Source: a bacterium (GTDB lineage Bacteria > UBP13 > UBA5359). From it: a DNA stretch of 9,892 nucleotides. The stretch is from NCBI GenBank assembly GCA_028699365.1, contig JAQVUQ010000071.1:1-9892 (forward strand), given 5' to 3'. Positions 1-7,168 of this stretch are shown in pieces. Numbering within the stretch: position 1 is the first letter of the stretch; every line of letters starts with the position of its first letter. The notes beneath the pieces were generated by a model, which was not told where the DNA came from, did not search any database, and saw nothing but the letters and a program-made list of their open reading frames with translations. The position numbers and the translations under genes were made by a program.

Positions 1-693
1 GAAATGGATCGGGTTTACAATGATATGCTTGGAAACGACGATCAGATGTGCGGTTACTGGGAGATGGACGAAGATGCCTGGGGTGGAGCTGCCAGAGATG
101 TACGAGATTCCTCCGGTAACGGCAGCCATGGCCTTGCTATGAACAGTGTTAATACTGTTTCCGGCGGTATATCCGGTAGAGCCGGCTTATTTGATGGGTA
201 TGATGATGCTGTTAATCTTGGAGATGTGTCCTCTCTTGAGATAACTGGCGATATGACAATTAGTGCCTGGATCAAGAGCACGGCAGCGAGCAGTAACCTT
301 AACTTAATCAGAAAATGGAATACGTCTCTTAGCCAAGGCTGGATGTTCAGTATACCGTGGGGTTATCTGAAACTGATATATAATGAAAGCTCAGGTGTAA
401 ATAAGTATGTCAGTTCCAATATTACCAGTTACCTGGATGGCAACTGGCATCAGGTGGCATCTGTAAAATCAGGAACAAACCCGATGAAGTTATATGTAGA
501 CGGAACTGAGGTATCCAGTTACTCTCATCAGGATAACGGTAGTACAATGACAGTCGGTACGGGGCAATATGCGATGTTGGGTTATCCTAATCAATATGGC
601 GGTCCCTTTAGCGGCCAGATTGATGCTGTTAGGGTATACAACAAAGCGCTGTCCGCTTCGGAAATCATGGAGATTTACAATCGTGAGTGGTAA
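1..693 (+). CDS. C-terminal part of a LamG (concanavalin A-like) domain protein, 5' end outside window
   Basis: The frame is open at the left edge, so this is the last 230 residues of a longer protein; the ATG at position 4 is probably internal. Roughly residues 36-226 form one LamG/Laminin_G_3 jelly-roll domain. Visible marks are the opening G-x-AGLFDGYDDAVNLGD strand, TISAWIKS, the GNWHQVASVKSG strand followed by KLYVDGTEV, and the closing GQIDAVRVYNKALSASEI segment that ends this family. The protein stops seven residues after that segment, so the domain is C-terminal. Such domains usually sit in large secreted or surface proteins and bind carbohydrate or mediate adhesion; the substrate cannot be read here. 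The signal peptide and other domains would be upstream. Codon use is visibly more AT-rich than in the minus-strand genes, which may mean different ancestry or simply a surface-protein bias. It converges on the MarC gene. Confidence 0.85.
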   Translation, partial: EMDRVYNDMLGNDDQMCGYWEMDEDAWGGAARDVRDSSGNGSHGLAMNSVNTVSGGISGRAGLFDGYDDAVNLGDVSSLEITGDMTISAWIKSTAASSNLNLIRKWNTSLSQGWMFSIPWGYLKLIYNESSGVNKYVSSNITSYLDGNWHQVASVKSGTNPMKLYVDGTEVSSYSHQDNGSTMTVGTGQYAMLGYPNQYGGPFSGQIDAVRVYNKALSASEIMEIYNREW

Positions 694-721
694 TTAGTTA
701 CCTATAACAGGCGTAGACGCA

Positions 722-767
722 CTGCCTCCTGTTCGCGGGACCTCTGTGACCTGTGAGCAGGAGGCAG
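722..767. repeat. 10-bp perfect inverted repeat downstream of the LamG gene
   Basis: CTGCCTCCTG (722-731) is matched by its exact reverse complement CAGGAGGCAG (758-767), separated by 26 nt. It starts 28 nt after the LamG stop codon. No T-run follows on either strand, so it is not a classical intrinsic terminator. It may act as a transcript-end stabilising stem or be a remnant of a dispersed repeat. I saw no matching integron-type core sites around it. Confidence 0.55.
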
Positions 768-826
768 CGATTAACAATTGGATTAAAGCACGTGTGCGGC
801 GTCCAGATTACTGGCAATATCACAGC

Positions 827-860
827 CCAATCTTGCTTAACAGATATTAAGCAAGATTGG
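827..860. terminator. 14-bp perfect stem-loop between convergent genes, possible bidirectional terminator
   Basis: CCAATCTTGCTTAA (827-840) pairs perfectly with TTAAGCAAGATTGG (847-860) around the 6-nt loop CAGATA. On the minus strand the stem starts 5 nt after the MarC stop codon, where a terminator for that operon is expected, and it could also stop read-through from the LamG gene. The stem is only moderately GC-rich. It lacks a proper U-tract: the + strand continues ATTTATC and the - strand GCTGTGATATT. Termination is therefore plausible from position and symmetry but not proven; a stabilising 3' hairpin is the alternative. Confidence 0.6.
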
Positions 861-865
861 ATTTA

Positions 866-1513
866 TCACTTCCCCAGGATATGTGCCGCAGTCATCCATT
901 GCGACAGCCCGTTCAGCATCATATCCGCCCCTATGGCCGCTACGAAAAGCCCGGTTATTCTCACCAGCGGTCCCAGCAGCTTCCACGAATCCAGGAATTT
1001 CCCCAGCCGCACCGAATAGACCATTACCAACAGGTTGATTCCTGCTGCCAGGAACAGCGCAACGGTTATCGGCGCCGGCCCGTAGTAAGCCGTTTTGGAA
1101 ATAGCGGCCGTTATAGTCGCCGGTCCTGCTATAAGCGGCATGGCAATCGGAACACACGAGATGTCCTGAAGGTTCATGCCGGATTTCATCTCGAAGAACT
1201 CGCCGTTCTGCAGCGCATGCAGCCCGACCATGAAAAGAACCGCACCGCCGGCCAGCCGCAGGGAGTATATCTCTATCTGAAAGAGGCTGCGCATAATGAA
1301 CGTTCCCGCCAGGGCAAAGACCACCAGCGTGACCAGGCCGATCAGATTGGAACGCACGGCCAGTCGTCGTAATTCCAACTTATTCATATCATTGCGTAGT
1401 GAGAAACAGACGCCTATCTTGCTGACAGGGTTGATGAGAACTATAAAGAGAAGTAGATTGCGAATGACCTCATCTACGAAGCCGCCGCCTGCCAATTGTG
1501 GTAAAACAAACAT
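866..1513 (-). CDS. MarC/UPF0056-family integral membrane protein
   Basis: This 215-residue protein has about six hydrophobic segments and the length usual for the MarC (UPF0056) family. Family marks are VLINPVSKI near residues 25-33, LRLAGGAVLFMVGLHAL at 85-101, the conserved PLIAGPATITAAI loop at 126-138, and the C-terminal RITGLFVAAIGADMMLNGL at 185-203. It would be an inner-membrane protein. The family's function is unsettled: the early link to multiple antibiotic resistance in E. coli was not supported later, and a transport role is only presumed from topology. The start is the only ATG after an in-frame TAG 24 nt upstream. It has no good Shine-Dalgarno match, which is odd. The gene lies 75 nt after murF-alr on the same strand with no evident promoter, so it is probably the operon's last gene, ending before the hairpin at 827-860. 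Confidence 0.88.
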   Translation of the reverse strand: MFVLPQLAGGGFVDEVIRNLLLFIVLINPVSKIGVCFSLRNDMNKLELRRLAVRSNLIGLVTLVVFALAGTFIMRSLFQIEIYSLRLAGGAVLFMVGLHALQNGEFFEMKSGMNLQDISCVPIAMPLIAGPATITAAISKTAYYGPAPITVALFLAAGINLLVMVYSVRLGKFLDSWKLLGPLVRITGLFVAAIGADMMLNGLSQWMTAAHILGK

Positions 1514-1588
1514 AAATATAACGCACCCGAAACGATTCTACTCCCCTCTTCCTGCGATGGCAAGCAGCATCGGATCGGTTGTCCGTGC

Positions 1589-4132
1589 TTATTTCCCCAC
1601 AAAGATGCGTTGAACGCGTGGCCCAAGCCGGGCCAGCAATTCGTAGACTATGGTGCCGGAGAGGCCTGCGGCAATTTCCGGACGCAGTATATGGCCGTTA
1701 TGCTTACCGTATATGAGCACATCCGAGCCGATGCGGGCATCCTCTATGCCGTTGATGTCTATCATGGCCGAGTCCATCGAGATGCGGCCGATAATATCGG
1801 CCTTGCGGCCGTTTACCAGCACATACCCTCTGTTGGACAGATGAACCGGCAATCCGTCATGATATCCCATCGGGATTACCCCGGTGGTAAAGCCGTCGTA
1901 AGGCACGACAAATGTGCCGCCGTAGCCGATCCTGTCGCCTCGCCTGTATCTTTGGATGACCGCTATCCGGCTGAGCAGCGTCACGGCTAAATCCAGTTGA
2001 AGACTTTCCTCAACCGCCGGTCCCGGATAGAGGCCGTAAAGCCCCAGGCCGATGCGGACCATGTCGAAACGTCCTTCAGGAAAACGGACCGCTCCTGCAG
2101 TGGCGGCTGCATGGCAGGTAAGATCCGTCAGGTCCAGGGCACGCAATTGATCGATGACTTCCCCGAAACGAAGAATCTGCATGCGGGTAAATTCGTCCTG
2201 GGCCGGATCGTCGGCACAGGCAAAATGAGTTGCCAGGCCTGTGATCCTCAGACTGCGATGCGACATGACCAGCCGGGCAAAATCAACGATCTCATCCGGT
2301 TTAACGCCCAGGCGTCCCATGCCGGTATCGACTTTAAGGTGAACATCCACCGTTTGCCCGCTGTTCTCCGCCGCCTCGGCTAACGAGGCGGCCAATTCGG
2401 CAGAATATATTACGGGGGTCAGATGATGCCTGACGGCTTTATACACCTCATCCTGCGTACAGAGCATCACCAGTATGGGCAGGTCCACCCCGGCCGTCCT
2501 GAGGGTCATGCCTTCATCGGCCGTGGATACGCCCAACAGATCCAGGCCTAGCTCCTGCAGCTCTCTGGAGAGACTCACCAGGTCGCTGCCGTATGCCAGG
2601 GCCTTGACCATTCCCAGTATTTTACAATCCGGTCCCACCAGACGACGGAATCGGGATATGTTCTCCGACAGAGCTACAATATCTACAATTAAACGATTGT
2701 AGGCCATGGCATCAACGGTCTCACGCGCGACCCGGTCTATCCCGGTGCCGCTCGGGCCCTTGAAAAGGACTTTATCGCCGCTGCGCAGATGCGGCCTCAG
2801 ATTACTTGCCAGGTTATCCGTGCCTTGATACCGTAAGACGCGGCCGGCCGGATAAGCGGCTCTAAACGCCTCTTCAGTCACATCGAGTTCCTCATCAAGC
2901 TCCGTCCCGCCTACAAGAACAAGCAGCTCGACGCCGTGCCGGGCAGCCATTTCGCCGATATGGTAATGCTCGCGCTGCTCCAGTTGGCCCAGGTTCTGCA
3001 TGCCCCCGAATACAAAGACACTGCGATCCCCCTGACGTATCAAATGCGCTTGTGAACGAAGCGCCGACTGTACCGAGATAGGATCTGCGCTGCACGAATC
3101 GTTAATGAGGGTTATACCTGCCGGAGAACGCCATATTTCCATTCTGGTGTGTGCCGGCTCATGTGCCTGAAGCGCGCGGACGACATCGTTTTCATCAGCG
3201 CCCAATAAACAGGCGGCGCATATCGCAGCCTCTATATCCGAGGCTATCTCTGCTGAAAAAGTCCGGATCAGAACGTTATGGACAGCGCCGGATGGAAACC
3301 GGACATCGAGCACGATGCCGTCGACAGCGTTGTGCTGTTTGTAGATAAACGGCAATTCCTCGTTCTCCCTGCCGTAGCGATATACACGACAATTCAATTC
3401 GGCCGGCAATTCATCGATATCATAGGGGCAGCCTCCCGTGGCCGTCCAATTATGCGGAATAAGCACCCAGCCGTCGGGACCGATATTCTTAAACAGATTG
3501 AGCTTCTCCCGGGCAATAGTCTCACACGTGCCGAAACCAGCTATATGCGCCATACCTATGTTGGTCAGAATACCGTAATCCGGTTTCAGGATCGCTTCCA
3601 GAGAGGACATCTCACCGGGTTGAGAGACGCCGGCCTCGATAACAGCCATATCAACCGTGTCAGGAAGGCGAAGAACGGATAAGGGAACGCCTAGCTGGCT
3701 GTTATGACTGCCCTGACTTCCGCTGACCAGATAAGAATACTGCAGAGCCTGTATCAGCGCGTCCTTGACGATTGTCTTGCCGTTACTGCCGGTAACGGCT
3801 ATGAGGTGCCCGGAAAGCCTGGTTCTCCACCAGGCAGCCAGACGTTGCAACGCTGCAAGAGGATCGTCTACGAATATTATCGGTTTCTCCTGAAGGCCGG
3901 CAAGCACGTCTCTATTATCGGAAGACGCCACAGCGGCAACGGCTCCATTACAGAAAGCATCCTCGATAAACCTGTGGCCATCGGTTCTGCTCCCCTGAAG
4001 CGAGAAGAATACGGCACCGTTACCGATTCGTCTGGAATCTATGGTTATCGTTCGGATATCCTCCGCGGCCAACCGTCCATGCAGTTCACCGCCGATGATG
4101 CCCGCCAGTTCAACTAAGGAAATCGACTTCAT
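1589..4132 (-). CDS. murF-alr: Bifunctional MurF ligase / alanine racemase fusion
   Basis: An 847-residue fusion of two peptidoglycan enzymes. Residues 1-465 are MurF, the ATP-dependent ligase adding D-Ala-D-Ala to the UDP-MurNAc-tripeptide. They show the N-terminal substrate-binding region (TIDSRR, 30-35), the P-loop TGSNGKTIVKD (114-124), NSQLGVP (144-150), EAGVSQPGEM (166-175) and NDSCSADP (344-351). Residues 475-847 are a PLP-dependent alanine racemase: Lys510 in MVKALAYG should bind PLP, Tyr737 in RIGYGGTF is the second catalytic base, Arg693 lies in MVRIGLGLYG, and SMDSAMIDI (785-793) ends the core. Both halves look complete. NSQLGVP, GKTIVK and EAGVSQPGEM match the fused form well known in Bacteroidota better than stand-alone MurF. 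The start ATG overlaps the kinase stop codon by 4 bp (ATGA), with GGAGG 10 nt upstream at 4143-4147, indicating translational coupling. Acts in the cytoplasm. No D-Ala-D-Ala ligase gene is in the window. Confidence 0.95.
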   Translation of the reverse strand: MKSISLVELAGIIGGELHGRLAAEDIRTITIDSRRIGNGAVFFSLQGSRTDGHRFIEDAFCNGAVAAVASSDNRDVLAGLQEKPIIFVDDPLAALQRLAAWWRTRLSGHLIAVTGSNGKTIVKDALIQALQYSYLVSGSQGSHNSQLGVPLSVLRLPDTVDMAVIEAGVSQPGEMSSLEAILKPDYGILTNIGMAHIAGFGTCETIAREKLNLFKNIGPDGWVLIPHNWTATGGCPYDIDELPAELNCRVYRYGRENEELPFIYKQHNAVDGIVLDVRFPSGAVHNVLIRTFSAEIASDIEAAICAACLLGADENDVVRALQAHEPAHTRMEIWRSPAGITLINDSCSADPISVQSALRSQAHLIRQGDRSVFVFGGMQNLGQLEQREHYHIGEMAARHGVELLVLVGGTELDEELDVTEEAFRAAYPAGRVLRYQGTDNLASNLRPHLRSGDKVLFKGPSGTGIDRVARETVDAMAYNRLIVDIVALSENISRFRRLVGPDCKILGMVKALAYGSDLVSLSRELQELGLDLLGVSTADEGMTLRTAGVDLPILVMLCTQDEVYKAVRHHLTPVIYSAELAASLAEAAENSGQTVDVHLKVDTGMGRLGVKPDEIVDFARLVMSHRSLRITGLATHFACADDPAQDEFTRMQILRFGEVIDQLRALDLTDLTCHAAATAGAVRFPEGRFDMVRIGLGLYGLYPGPAVEESLQLDLAVTLLSRIAVIQRYRRGDRIGYGGTFVVPYDGFTTGVIPMGYHDGLPVHLSNRGYVLVNGRKADIIGRISMDSAMIDINGIEDARIGSDVLIYGKHNGHILRPEIAAGLSGTIVYELLARLGPRVQRIFVGK

Positions 4133-5106
4133 GACAACGCAGCCTCCAGCATTCCTTCAACTTCAGCTCTCGTCGGCAGGGACGGAATTACGCCCCGTTC
4201 AGTGGTTACCAGTGCGCCGACGGCATTGGCCAGACGCAGTATCCGGTAATAATCATCTTGTTCCAGATCGCATATGCCTCTTCCCTGTTTCAGAAACGGC
4301 ACCAGGCCGGACAGGACGCCGGCCGCAAAAGCGTCTCCGGCACCTGTAGTATCGACAACATCGACTTTGAAGCCGGGAACCCGGCCGCTGACGGCGGCAG
4401 TCTTGTAATAACTGCCTGCGGCACCCAGAGTTACCGTTACCAGCTTTACTCCCATCTCCAGGACTGCGTCGCAGCCCCTGTCACGGTCTTCATGTCCGGT
4501 GATAAATGTCAGTTCCTCAGTGCTTACCTTGATGAGATGCGCACCCGTTACGGCCTCTCGCGCGCCTGCTCTGGCATCTTCAGCATCCGGCCAGAGAGAG
4601 AGTCTGATATTAGGATCATAGGATATGACGGCATCGGCAGAGGCTGCCGTCTGTCGGGCAACCCATGTAGCCGTTCTGTTCGGCTCGGTTATGAGTGATA
4701 TGGAGCCGTGATGGAATATCCGGCAGTCAGCCAGATAACCGGCATCTATATCGCTTTCAGCTAAAAACATGTCGGCGCTGGGATTTCTATAGAAGACGAA
4801 ATCCCGTTCACCTTCGCCCATCAGGGAGACGAAGGCCAGTGCCGTCCGGGCACTCTCTTCCGACAGCATACAGGAGGTATCCACGCCTTCATCAGAGAGC
4901 GTGCGACGCAGGAAATCGCCGAACGGATCTGCTCCCACCTTACCGATGAAACCGGCGCTGTTTCCCAGCCTGGCCAGGGCTACGGCAACATTGGCAGGCG
5001 CTCCGCCTGCGGCACGAACAAACCCCGGAGCCTCGGCCAGGGAGACCCCCGATTGGGTCGATACCAGATCTATCAACGCTTCACCCAGAGTCACTATATC
5101 AGGCAT
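4129..5106 (-). CDS. PfkB-family carbohydrate kinase, fructokinase-like
   Basis: A 325-residue ribokinase/PfkB-fold cytoplasmic sugar kinase of standard family length. The first PfkB signature is the RAAGGAPANVAVALARLG segment (31-48). The second, with the anion hole and catalytic base, is VDTTGAGDAFAAGVL (251-265), where Asp258 should deprotonate the sugar hydroxyl. VSYDPN-like ISYDPNIRLSLWPD (161-174) closely matches bacterial fructokinases, so fructose to fructose 6-phosphate is the best guess. 2-Keto-3-deoxygluconate or another ketose or nucleoside is possible, since substrate cannot be read safely from sequence in this family. The start is well supported: AGGAGGT at 5113-5119 leaves 6 nt to the ATG. 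The leader carries a 15-bp tandem repeat 24 nt upstream. The stop overlaps the murF-alr start by 4 bp. Confidence 0.9.
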   Translation of the reverse strand: MPDIVTLGEALIDLVSTQSGVSLAEAPGFVRAAGGAPANVAVALARLGNSAGFIGKVGADPFGDFLRRTLSDEGVDTSCMLSEESARTALAFVSLMGEGERDFVFYRNPSADMFLAESDIDAGYLADCRIFHHGSISLITEPNRTATWVARQTAASADAVISYDPNIRLSLWPDAEDARAGAREAVTGAHLIKVSTEELTFITGHEDRDRGCDAVLEMGVKLVTVTLGAAGSYYKTAAVSGRVPGFKVDVVDTTGAGDAFAAGVLSGLVPFLKQGRGICDLEQDDYYRILRLANAVGALVTTERGVIPSLPTRAEVEGMLEAALS

Positions 5107-5130
5107 ATGAGCACCTCCTATGTCAGCTAT

Positions 5131-5172
5131 TTAGCTTTTAGGCTTTTAGCTTTTAGGCTTTTAGCTTTTTAG
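5131..5172. repeat. 15-bp tandem repeat upstream of the kinase gene
   Basis: The unit TTAGCTTTTAGGCTT occurs exactly twice (5131-5145, 5146-5160), followed by a partial copy TTAGCTTTTT plus AG (5161-5172). Each unit is itself two near-repeats, AGCTTTT and AGGCTTTT, so the underlying period is about 7-8 bp. It lies in the kinase 5' leader, beginning 24 nt upstream of the start codon and 11 nt upstream of the Shine-Dalgarno sequence. It has no reading-frame function. Confidence 0.9.
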
Positions 5173-5220
5173 TAGTATTCATGCAGGTTATTCTGCCTAT
5201 ACGTTCTTTTCGTTCTCCTA

Positions 5221-5244
5221 AACCGCTTAACCGCTTAACTGCTG
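5221..5244. repeat. 8-bp AACCGCTT tandem repeat after the flavoprotein stop
   Basis: AACCGCTT occurs twice exactly (5221-5228, 5229-5236), followed by a degenerate third copy AACTGCTG (5237-5244). It ends 2 nt from the minus-strand stop codon of the HI0933-family gene, so it is transcribed as that gene's immediate 3' region (TTAAGCGG on the coding strand). Between this array and the 15-bp array (5173-5220) nothing clear is visible: no confident promoter and no terminator for the upstream gene. Confidence 0.75.
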
Positions 5245-5246
5245 CT

Positions 5247-6485
5247 TCAAGTTGATGCAGCAGACATACCTGCCAGCCAGCCGGTCGAAAATGCCGCCTG
5301 GAGATTGTAGCCGCCGGTCGGTCCGTCGATATCGATAACTTCACCGGCAAAGTAAAGGCCCGGCAGCAGGCGCGATTCCATCGTCAGAGGATCTATCTCC
5401 TTTGTCGGTATGCCGCCGGCCGTCACGATGGCTTCATCAAGCGGCCGTACGGACGAAATGACGAAACGCAGATCCTTCAACTGGTGCATCAGCCCGCGTC
5501 TCTCTTCAGCGCTTACATGGCTGATCATCTTATCGGCATCCAGCTTGCAGAGCATCATGAATACCGGCACCAGCCTGGCAGGCAGCAGCGTTCTCAGATA
5601 ACTCTTTATCGTCTGCCGGCCGATCATCTCTCTGATAAGCCTCTGTTCAAGCTCCTGCTCCGGTATGGCCGGCTTGAGATCAATGGAAATGACAACGTCC
5701 TCCCCTGCCGCCAGATGCGGCACCACCAGCCTGGACAACGTCAGGATTATCGGACCGGAGAGGCCGTCGGCGGTAAAGACCATTTCACCGGTCTCCGAAG
5801 CGGACGCATGACCGTTCAATATTGCAGTGGCTCGTACATTACGAAGACTTATGCCTTCCAGATCCCTGACAAATCTTTCCTGAGCAACCAGTGGAACAAG
5901 TGAAGGCGTCGGAACGGCAACAGTATGTCCAACCGATGCAGCCAGGCCGTATCCGTCACCCGTCGAGCCTGTTCTGGGATAAGAGGCGCCTCCGGTGGCC
6001 AGGATGACCCTGTCCGCTTCGATGGTGCCGCCTGTTATCTTTATACCTGCCAGCGTCGATTCACGCATGAGCAAGCCCGTACAGCGGCTTCCGGTCCTGA
6101 GTTCGACACCGGCTCTCTTCGTCCAGGACAGCAGCGCAGCCAGAACGTCGGCGGCCTTGTCGCCGGCAGGGAAGAGCCTCCCCCCTCGCTCCACCTTGAC
6201 CTGCACACCGTTGTCCTCAAGGACCTCGATGAGGTCTTCCCTGAAGAATCTGGAGAAGGCTCTGTAAAGAAAACGTCCGTCCGGTGCAAAGGCCTGCACG
6301 AACTCCTTGACCGACGCGGTGTTGGATATATTGCACCGCCCCTTGCCGGTAATGAGCAGCTTCGCTCCGGGACTGGAATTGCGTTCCACCAGGCGAACGG
6401 AAGCCCCCATCCTGGCGGCGCTGCCGGCAGCCAGAAGGCCGGCCGGCCCGGCACCAACGACCAGAACTTTTATCAGACGGCTCAC
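5247..6485 (-). CDS. HI0933/BaiN-family NAD(P)/FAD-dependent oxidoreductase
   Basis: A 412-residue flavoprotein of the HI0933-like family (also called YhiN/BaiN-type), at full family length. The N-terminal Rossmann FAD motif is VLVVGAGPAG with glycines 11, 13 and 16, and Glu34 (RLVERN) is placed to bind the FAD ribose. GKGRCNISN (47-55) and ATGGASYPRTGSTGDGYG (163-180) are family signatures. The C-terminal FAD-contact block runs from TAGGIPTKEIDP (355-366) to PGLYFAGEVIDIDG and GGYNLQAAFSTG (375-402). The natural reaction is uncertain: the BaiN name comes from a clostridial member proposed in bile-acid dehydroxylation, which should not be transferred here. The start is GTG, overlapping the upstream lipoprotein stop (GTGA, 6482-6485); with no Shine-Dalgarno, translation is probably by coupling. 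The stop sits beside the AACCGCTT array. Confidence 0.9.
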   Translation of the reverse strand: MSRLIKVLVVGAGPAGLLAAGSAARMGASVRLVERNSSPGAKLLITGKGRCNISNTASVKEFVQAFAPDGRFLYRAFSRFFREDLIEVLEDNGVQVKVERGGRLFPAGDKAADVLAALLSWTKRAGVELRTGSRCTGLLMRESTLAGIKITGGTIEADRVILATGGASYPRTGSTGDGYGLAASVGHTVAVPTPSLVPLVAQERFVRDLEGISLRNVRATAILNGHASASETGEMVFTADGLSGPIILTLSRLVVPHLAAGEDVVISIDLKPAIPEQELEQRLIREMIGRQTIKSYLRTLLPARLVPVFMMLCKLDADKMISHVSAEERRGLMHQLKDLRFVISSVRPLDEAIVTAGGIPTKEIDPLTMESRLLPGLYFAGEVIDIDGPTGGYNLQAAFSTGWLAGMSAAST

Positions 6486-7162
6486 TTGAAGAGCGATGCC
6501 GGCGGCTTGGCAGTGGCCTTGAGCCGCAGAGAACCTTTAGAAATATCTATATCCGTTATGTTCATCGGAAAAGCGAACTTGGAGAGATCCAGTATCGGGT
6601 TGACACCGTCCAGCAACCGTCTGATCGATGCGTCGTCGCCGTATGATTTATTGGGAACGAGAACAAGCCTGTTCTCCCTGTCGACGTCCAGCTTGCCGAT
6701 CACGCTTTGACGGTCGCCGTTGCGCAACATCGTCAGCGTGACCAGATCCTTGTCAAGATTGATCTCCAATCCGGGCAAATCCTTTCTCTCGCGACGGGCA
6801 AAAGTGCTGAGCGCATTCTCGTCTATATCCATTCTGATATATGATTTGCCGACTGAGGAGAGCTTGCGTCCGGTAATGTTATAACGAATGTCGTTGATAT
6901 CGATACACACATAGTCGGCGATCAAATCCCCTCCGATATCCACCTTGTTTCCGGTTACCGTAAGCTTGTCTACCTTTCCCTGGGCCAGTTTGTATTGCGG
7001 AGATGTCTCCAGTTTAACATCATACCTGGCGGCTTTACCTACTTTCTCCTGCAACGCCTGCTTCAGTTTGGCCGCCACCGTCTCGTTGATGTTGGTACAT
7101 CCTGCCAGCATGATGGCGACCGCCGCCAGCAATAGCAGCAGCGCACGCCTGCCTCTGAACAT
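6482..7162 (-). CDS. DUF2993 (LmeA-like) lipoprotein
   Basis: A 226-residue protein with a lipoprotein signal peptide: basic FRGRR, a hydrophobic stretch from residue 7 to 20, and lipobox LAGC with Cys22 as the acylated residue. The mature part is a beta-rich DUF2993-type domain, recognised by the NETVAAKLKQALQE helix, the KLAQGKVDKLTVTG strand and turn, DYVCIDINDIRYN, and the closing FPMNITDIDISKGSLRLKATA. DUF2993 includes mycobacterial LmeA, a periplasmic mannosyltransferase in lipomannan elongation, but most members have no known function. A lipid- or glycan-binding envelope role is all I infer. The ATG follows AAAGGAG (7172-7178) by 9 nt; this ribosome site lies within the last codons and stop of the SIS gene. 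Its stop overlaps the flavoprotein GTG start. The family assignment rests on overall pattern rather than a catalytic motif. Confidence 0.72.
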   Translation of the reverse strand: MFRGRRALLLLLAAVAIMLAGCTNINETVAAKLKQALQEKVGKAARYDVKLETSPQYKLAQGKVDKLTVTGNKVDIGGDLIADYVCIDINDIRYNITGRKLSSVGKSYIRMDIDENALSTFARRERKDLPGLEINLDKDLVTLTMLRNGDRQSVIGKLDVDRENRLVLVPNKSYGDDASIRRLLDGVNPILDLSKFAFPMNITDIDISKGSLRLKATAKPPASLFK

Positions 7163-7168
7163 AATGAG

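Noticed and set aside
694-780. Integron attC-like site after the LamG gene
   Set aside because: A long-spaced inverted repeat follows the stop codon, but the flanking bases do not fit the GTTRRRY/RYYYAAC core sites and no integrase or cassette array is seen.
803-814. CCAG-ATTA-CTGG mini-palindrome
   Set aside because: A 4-bp arm is within chance expectation, and nothing around it suggests a binding site.
857-1372. 171-residue + strand ORF opposite the MarC gene
   Set aside because: It is antisense to a well-recognised membrane protein, has Arg/His/Gln-rich composition typical of a shadow frame, and shows no recognisable domain.
5925-6710. 261-residue + strand ORF spanning the flavoprotein and lipoprotein junction
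   Set aside because: It runs antisense across two real genes with clear family motifs, and its composition is that of a GC-rich shadow frame.
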